A DNA stretch of 9,660 bases. Source: Acidobacteriota bacterium. Its GTDB lineage: Bacteria; Acidobacteriota; Blastocatellia; Pyrinomonadales; Pyrinomonadaceae. Location of the stretch: contig JAEZJR010000042.1 in assembly GCA_023415725.1 (NCBI GenBank), positions 1 through 9,660 on the forward strand, given 5' to 3'. The position numbers and the translations under genes were made by a program. Of this stretch, positions 5,665 through 9,660 are shown piece by piece; within the stretch, counting starts at the first letter, position 1, and each line of letters begins with the position of its first letter. Under the pieces are notes generated by a model that was not told where the DNA came from, made no database searches, and saw nothing but the letters and a program-made list of their open reading frames with translations.

Positions 5665-6212
5665 CCCATGTATTTCGCTTTAAGCTCGACGTAATTGCGC
5701 CAGGAGCGGTCGAGGAAGGCTAGTTCGTCTTCGGTGAGTTCGCGTTTGACGCGTGCGGGACTGCCGAGAACGAGAGAACGGGGCGGGATCTGGGTGCCGG
5801 GCGTGAGCAGCGAGCCGGCTCCAACCAAAGACTGTGCTCCGACTCGCACGCCGTCCATCAATATCGAACCGATCCCGATCAGGCACCCGCTCTCGACGTG
5901 GCATCCGTGCAGCGTGACGCGGTGCCCTACGGTGATCTCATCCTCCAAGATGGTCGGGTGCGTTCGGGAACTGACGTGGATGACCGTGGCGTCCTGGATG
6001 TTAGTGCGTGCCCCGATGCGAATGTAATTTACGTCCCCGCGCACGATCGACCCGAACCAAACGCTCGAGTCTTCGCCGATCTCCACATCCCCGATCACGA
6101 TCGCGTCGTCGGTGATGAAAGCGGAGGAGTGTATGCTGGGTGTTATATCGTTGAATGTCGTGATCATCTTCTGCTCAGCTCGCGCAAACCCGTCGTTTCC
6201 CCGTGCGAACAT
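5661..6212 (-). CDS. Gamma-class carbonic anhydrase-like left-handed beta-helix protein
   Basis: A 183-residue hexapeptide-repeat (left-handed beta-helix) protein of the gamma-carbonic anhydrase/YrdA/PaaY group, usually trimeric and cytoplasmic. The three metal-ligand histidines of the Cam-type site are present: His79 (ATVIHV), His97 and His102 (VGHRVTLHGC). Arg58, Asp60 and Gln73 also match catalytic-site positions. The family catalyses CO2/bicarbonate hydration in some members, while others show thioesterase or unknown activity. The most conserved N-terminus starts at Met16 (MITTFNDITPSIHSSAFI, ATG at 6167), which I think the more natural start. The upstream ATG at 6212 has a better SD-like AAAGG, partly derived from the adjacent palindrome. 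The stop codon lies in the next palindrome. Tail ...NYVELKAKYMG is family-like. Confidence 0.9.
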   Translation of the reverse strand: MFARGNDGFARAEQKMITTFNDITPSIHSSAFITDDAIVIGDVEIGEDSSVWFGSIVRGDVNYIRIGARTNIQDATVIHVSSRTHPTILEDEITVGHRVTLHGCHVESGCLIGIGSILMDGVRVGAQSLVGAGSLLTPGTQIPPRSLVLGSPARVKRELTEDELAFLDRSWRNYVELKAKYMG

Positions 6213-6218
6213 GCTGCC

Positions 6219-6284
6219 TTTCTTCTTTCTTCTTTCGTGGTTAAGAAATTAAGAACTTGAACCACGAAAGAAGAAAAGAAGAAA
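6219..6284. repeat. Palindromic repeat upstream of the carbonic anhydrase gene
   Basis: TTTCTTCTTTCTTCTTTCGT followed by GGTT (6219-6242) is the inverted complement of 6260-6284, apart from one extra A in the right arm, around a 17-base AT-rich loop. The arms are polypurine/polypyrimidine (GAA/TTC-rich) and end inside with CCACGAA, a heptamer also found near the ends of the 5539-5664 palindrome. The left arm begins 7 bases from the upstream candidate ATG of the carbonic anhydrase gene. The remaining intergenic bases (6285-6336) show nothing recognisable. Confidence 0.85.
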
Positions 6285-6336
6285 TCGTTCAAGCCAAGAA
6301 CCTACAGTTAAGGGGCCGGACCTGGCATGCCGTTTA

Positions 6337-8085
6337 CTATTCTCTCGATCCCATTTTCCGTTTCAGAGCACTGAACAGCTTCTCCATTTCGTTCACTCGC
6401 AGGATTTTCGCGGCGATCACGAATGCGATGCCGGCGAGGCCGATCGGGATGAACGCTTCGAGCATGCGGATCGGGAACGTTTTGACCGGGAAGTAGGCGG
6501 TCATGAAATGAAAACTCGAGTACGCCACGGCCGACATCACGGCGGAAGCCCCGGCTATCTTCATGAAGGACGCAAACACCTGGCGGCCATTCAACCGCTG
6601 GATCTTGCCGCGCATGAACCACGCGAGAGCGAAGAAATTCACTAATGCTACGCAAGATGTTGCGAGTGCGACGCCCACGTGACCGATGCCGTTCGGCGAT
6701 TCGGGCGAGACGAAAGCGCCCGAGAGCAGGTTCATCAGAAAGTAGCTGGCGACGGCGTTCACGGCTATCGAGACCACGGCGATGATCATCGGCGTCTTCG
6801 CATCGTCAAGGGCGTAGAAAGCCGGCGAAAGCACCTTGATCGCGGCGTAACCGGTCAAGCCGATCGCGTAGCCGCTCAAAGCCCACGCGGTCATCGGGAC
6901 GTCAGACTCATGAAATGCTCCACCGTGGGAATAGAGAAGCCGTATGATCGGTTCGCCCAGAACGATGAGGCCGCACGCGGACGGAAGCGTCATCAGGAAC
7001 ACGAGACTTATCGATGACGAAAGCGTGTTCCGGAAATCCTGCAAACGCCCCTCGCTGGCCATCCGCGAGAGAACGGGCACCGAAGCCGTGCCGACCGCCA
7101 CGCCGAAAAGCCCGATAGGGAACTGCATCAACCGGAACGCATAACCGAGCCACGAGATACCGCCGGGGATGCCTGAAACGAAAAACGTGTTGACCAGCAC
7201 GTTCACTTGAACGGCTGAGGTCCCAATGATCGCCGGTCCCATAAGTGCCATTACGCGTCTGACCCCAGGATCGGTGAAGCTGACGATCGGGAGAAAGCGG
7301 AATCCCACTTTCAGCAGGGAAGGTACCTGCATCAGAAACTGTGCAGCTCCTCCGATCAGGGTGCCGATCGCCATCCCGACGATCGCCCACTGCGCCGAAA
7401 ATTCGGGAACAGCGTCCGGGTCGGCCGGGACCGTCCAGGTTCCGCCGCTCAGCCAATAAGCGAAACCGAGCCCGAAAAAGATCGAGCAGATATTAAAGAC
7501 CGTAGACGCAGATGCGGGAACCCCGAATATGCCCTTTGTGTTCAGGACGCCCATCGCCACCGCCGCCAATGCGACGAGCAGGATGAAAGGGAACATTATC
7601 TGCGTCAGCGTCGTCGCAAGCGCGGCCTTTTCAGGTGAGAAACCGTCCGCAATGAGATTGACGAACTGTCGAGAGAAGACGACCCCGATTATCGTGATAA
7701 CGCTCAGGACTATCGCGAGCGCGTTCAACACAAGGCTGGCAAGCCGCCAGGCCTCCTGCTCTGTCCTCTTTACCTGGTAGTCAGTAAAGACCTTTACAAA
7801 AGCCGCGGACAAGGCCCCCTCAGCAAAGAGGTCCCGAAGTACGTTTGGGATGCGAAAGGCGACCTGAAAGGCGTCATTAAGGAAACCTGTGCCGAAGAAG
7901 TGTGCAAAAACGATCTCTCTCGCAAGGCCCAGCACACGCGAGAACATCACCGCGATGGAGACGATCCCGGCGGAGCGTGCGACGCTTTGCTGTTTTGGTG
8001 CTTCCGCTTCGACGGCGGCTTCCGCGGATGTCGGGTCGGCGGCTTCTTCGGAACCCTCAAGCGGGTCTTTATCGATCTCGGTCAT
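6337..8085 (-). CDS. murJ: Lipid II flippase MurJ
   Basis: A 582-residue polytopic inner-membrane protein of the MOP superfamily that flips lipid II to the periplasmic face for peptidoglycan synthesis. The N-terminal helix region GIVSIAVMFSRVLGLAREIV is characteristic. Arg50, Arg56 and Asp71 keep the spacing of the essential Arg18, Arg24 and Asp39 of E. coli MurJ. IPNVLRDLFAEGALSAAFV follows, the most conserved MurJ block. About 14 hydrophobic segments run to the C-terminus. An acidic Ala/Glu-rich extension of about 34 residues precedes the first helix; it looks like a disordered cytoplasmic tail. The start at 8085 has only a weak GGA upstream. An intrinsic terminator separates it from dacB, so it probably has its own promoter in 8086-8145, though I cannot point to one. 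Confidence 0.96.
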   Translation of the reverse strand: MTEIDKDPLEGSEEAADPTSAEAAVEAEAPKQQSVARSAGIVSIAVMFSRVLGLAREIVFAHFFGTGFLNDAFQVAFRIPNVLRDLFAEGALSAAFVKVFTDYQVKRTEQEAWRLASLVLNALAIVLSVITIIGVVFSRQFVNLIADGFSPEKAALATTLTQIMFPFILLVALAAVAMGVLNTKGIFGVPASASTVFNICSIFFGLGFAYWLSGGTWTVPADPDAVPEFSAQWAIVGMAIGTLIGGAAQFLMQVPSLLKVGFRFLPIVSFTDPGVRRVMALMGPAIIGTSAVQVNVLVNTFFVSGIPGGISWLGYAFRLMQFPIGLFGVAVGTASVPVLSRMASEGRLQDFRNTLSSSISLVFLMTLPSACGLIVLGEPIIRLLYSHGGAFHESDVPMTAWALSGYAIGLTGYAAIKVLSPAFYALDDAKTPMIIAVVSIAVNAVASYFLMNLLSGAFVSPESPNGIGHVGVALATSCVALVNFFALAWFMRGKIQRLNGRQVFASFMKIAGASAVMSAVAYSSFHFMTAYFPVKTFPIRMLEAFIPIGLAGIAFVIAAKILRVNEMEKLFSALKRKMGSRE

Positions 8086-8145
8086 TCGTCAGGTCCAAAG
8101 GTATGAGTTTGCAATAAACCCTAAACGCGAACAAGCCCGAAACGA

Positions 8146-8174
8146 AAAAGGAGGCCCCAAGTGAGCCTCCTTTT
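8146..8174 (-). terminator. Intrinsic terminator of dacB
   Basis: A perfect 10-bp stem (AAAAGGAGGC at 8146-8155 with GCCTCCTTTT at 8165-8174) around a 9-base loop. Read on the minus strand, the stem ends in a run of five T. It lies 20 bases past the dacB stop codon and ahead of murJ. The near-symmetric A and T flanks mean it may work in both directions. Confidence 0.88.
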
Positions 8175-8194
8175 GAAAATTGCTGCGATCGTGT

Positions 8195-9595
8195 TTAGTC
8201 AACCCCGCCCATCTTGCTGGTCGCAGGGTAAGCGATTCGGGTCTTTGCGAGCCGGAAATCAAGAGAAGTCGCCGTGTAAGATATCGGGGCCGCACCGCCG
8301 AACTGGCCCTGGATCGTTGAGACGTAGCTGTTCTGGAAGCTGCGGAAGCGTGAGACGCTGCCGCGCTGGTTGAAGATCACGAAAAGCAGGCGGCCGTTTT
8401 TCGTGTTCATTTCACCGGCGAGGGCACTGACGCCGCCGTCGGTGTTGCCGAGCGTTCCGGTCTTACCGACGATGCTTCCCATCGAAAAATCCGTATCGAA
8501 CCGGTTCTCGAGAGTGCCCTTGTCGATCCCCGCGACGGGCATTATGTCCGCGAAGGTCATCTTGTTGCGGGCAAGTTCATTCCGCAGCACGCGGAGGAGC
8601 TTCATCATCGCCGCAGGCGTCACGCGGTTGGTCCCGAGGCCGCTTGAGGTCGCGAGGTAGAATTCGCTCGGCTGCGTACCGGTATCCTGCTGGACGATCC
8701 GGGCCACGGCGAACGGGCCGCCAACCATATCCCCGAGCCGCTCGGCAAGGAAATTGTTCGAGAACGCCATCATCACCTTGACGATCTCACGCATCGGAGC
8801 CGATTCGTGCGAGAAGAGCAGTTTCGCATTGCTCGGCATCGACTGTACGTAGACGCCGCCGCCGAACGTGACGCTCGGGAGATCCGGATACGAATTGAGG
8901 CGGCCGGAATTGATCAGGTGCGATTTCCAGTCATGGACGGCTGTCGCCGGGCGTTTTGCCGTGTCGAGCGTTTTCAAGAGCGTTTGTCCCGCACGGATCG
9001 ACACCGTGTTGTAGTTCATCGCAAAGTTATCGGTCACGATGAGGTCGCCCGTTACCGCCTGGATGCCCATGCGATTCAGTTCCGCGGCGAGCGCCATCCC
9101 ATGCTCGTAGCGGAAGACGGGGTCGCGACCGGAAACGTAGATGTTCCCGTGGATCGTCTTGGTTTCGGGTTCGTAGCTGCCGTCGGTCCAAACACTGGTG
9201 GAAAAGCGGTAGCCGGGGCCGAAGGTCTTCAACACGGCGTAAGAGGTCGCGATCTTTACGTTGGAAGCTGGGTTGTAAGCGAGGTTCGATCCGCTCTCTA
9301 TGACGCGCTCGCCGTCGAGCTTTTCAACGAGAATGCCGGAATATCCCGGGATCGAGATGTTCTGCAGCAGCGAAACCGACGTGTTGATCGGGCTGTAAGA
9401 GACCGCCGCGGGCTTAACCTCATCGACGCTCGAGGTCTTTGTTACCAGCGGTGTCGAGGGCTTCGCGTCTTCGTCGCGGTGGACCTGGATATCCTGCAGG
9501 AAAGGCTTCGGGGACTGGGCCGCACCAGCGACCGCCCCGCCGAAAACGACGGCGATACCTAACCAAACGGTTCCAATTCGGCGAAGATTTAACAT
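8195..9595 (-). CDS. dacB: D-alanyl-D-alanine carboxypeptidase/endopeptidase, PBP4 type (peptidase S13)
   Basis: A 466-residue periplasmic class C penicillin-binding protein that trims or cleaves peptidoglycan peptide cross-links. An N-terminal signal peptide (residues 1 to about 26, MLNLRRIG then a hydrophobic core, ...AGAAQ) is followed by a low-complexity linker to about residue 70. The three active-site motifs are intact: SxxK as Ser111-Asn-Val-Lys114 (NPASNVKIATSYA), SxN as Ser279-Asn-Asn281 (FSNNFLAERLG), and Lys378-Thr-Gly380 (VGKTGTLGNTDGG). S13-specific segments are also present: GNIYVSGRDPVF (150-161), and SSGLGTNRVTP (317-327) in place of the usual DGSGLS box. Length is near that of E. 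coli PBP4 (477). The frame remains open upstream to the window edge, but the signal peptide fixes ATG 9595. No strong Shine-Dalgarno is visible. Genes further upstream lie outside the window. Confidence 0.95.
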   Translation of the reverse strand: MLNLRRIGTVWLGIAVVFGGAVAGAAQSPKPFLQDIQVHRDEDAKPSTPLVTKTSSVDEVKPAAVSYSPINTSVSLLQNISIPGYSGILVEKLDGERVIESGSNLAYNPASNVKIATSYAVLKTFGPGYRFSTSVWTDGSYEPETKTIHGNIYVSGRDPVFRYEHGMALAAELNRMGIQAVTGDLIVTDNFAMNYNTVSIRAGQTLLKTLDTAKRPATAVHDWKSHLINSGRLNSYPDLPSVTFGGGVYVQSMPSNAKLLFSHESAPMREIVKVMMAFSNNFLAERLGDMVGGPFAVARIVQQDTGTQPSEFYLATSSGLGTNRVTPAAMMKLLRVLRNELARNKMTFADIMPVAGIDKGTLENRFDTDFSMGSIVGKTGTLGNTDGGVSALAGEMNTKNGRLLFVIFNQRGSVSRFRSFQNSYVSTIQGQFGGAAPISYTATSLDFRLAKTRIAYPATSKMGGVD

Positions 9596-9660
9596 CGATT
9601 GCTTAATTCTCAGTCCGGGCGGCTGAAGAATCGTCTTGACGACGTCGGAAGAAGCCGAAA

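Noticed and set aside
8807..9562. 251-codon plus-strand frame opposite dacB
   Set aside because: Antisense to a gene with all three penicillin-binding motifs; product has no recognisable domain.
9596..9660. Possible C-terminal end of a gene upstream of dacB (minus strand, ending ...SSAARTEN at 9603)
   Set aside because: Only 18 codons are visible and none matches a family I recognise; the dacB frame is also open here, so no choice can be supported.

Overview
The window reads as a genomic or metagenome-assembled contig from a Gram-negative, peptidoglycan-containing bacterium of moderately high GC. Two outer-membrane beta-barrel genes, a penicillin-binding protein and the lipid II flippase MurJ support this. 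The opacity-type barrels ending in an aromatic residue, the mix of housekeeping genes and the abundant palindromic repeats would suit an Acidobacteriota (Blastocatellia-like) genome. That placement is an inference from general familiarity, not from a search.

Layout. Positions 1 to about 180 hold, on the minus strand, an in-frame piece of NAD-dependent DNA ligase with an alphaproteobacterial flavour. It is fused abruptly to the middle of a beta-barrel gene, so the left end looks chimeric. Next come two paralogous plus-strand outer-membrane beta-barrel genes (178-666, truncated; 939-1751, complete), each followed by a hairpin terminator. The downstream flanks are also related: the first copy is followed by a decayed remnant of the 3' end of the SulP gene that genuinely follows the second copy. 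This points to a tandem duplication whose unit included the barrel gene, the terminator and the tail of the convergent neighbour.

Everything from 1782 to 9595 is on the minus strand. In transcription order it is dacB (PBP4-type D-Ala-D-Ala carboxypeptidase), an intrinsic terminator, murJ, a gamma-type carbonic anhydrase, hisS, a small antitoxin, a PIN-domain VapC-like toxin and a SulP anion transporter. The last four are very tightly packed: an ATGA overlap, an 11-bp overlap, then a 9-bp gap. They are probably co-transcribed, with a toxin-antitoxin pair lodged between hisS and the transporter.

The most unusual signal is a set of three palindromic elements. One (5203-5279) lies in frame inside hisS and matches almost exactly an extra Ser/Asp-rich peptide of about 26 residues. 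One (5539-5664) sits between the carbonic anhydrase gene and hisS and supplies the carbonic anhydrase stop codon. One (6219-6284) lies just upstream of the carbonic anhydrase start. The two intergenic ones bracket that gene and share a CCACGAA core. Together they suggest a genome colonised by small palindromic repeats that are tolerated even inside an essential tRNA synthetase gene.

Functionally, dacB and murJ serve peptidoglycan metabolism. The SulP carrier and gamma-carbonic anhydrase could both act on inorganic carbon, but the SulP substrate cannot be read from sequence alone. The barrels are surface proteins of unknown specific function.
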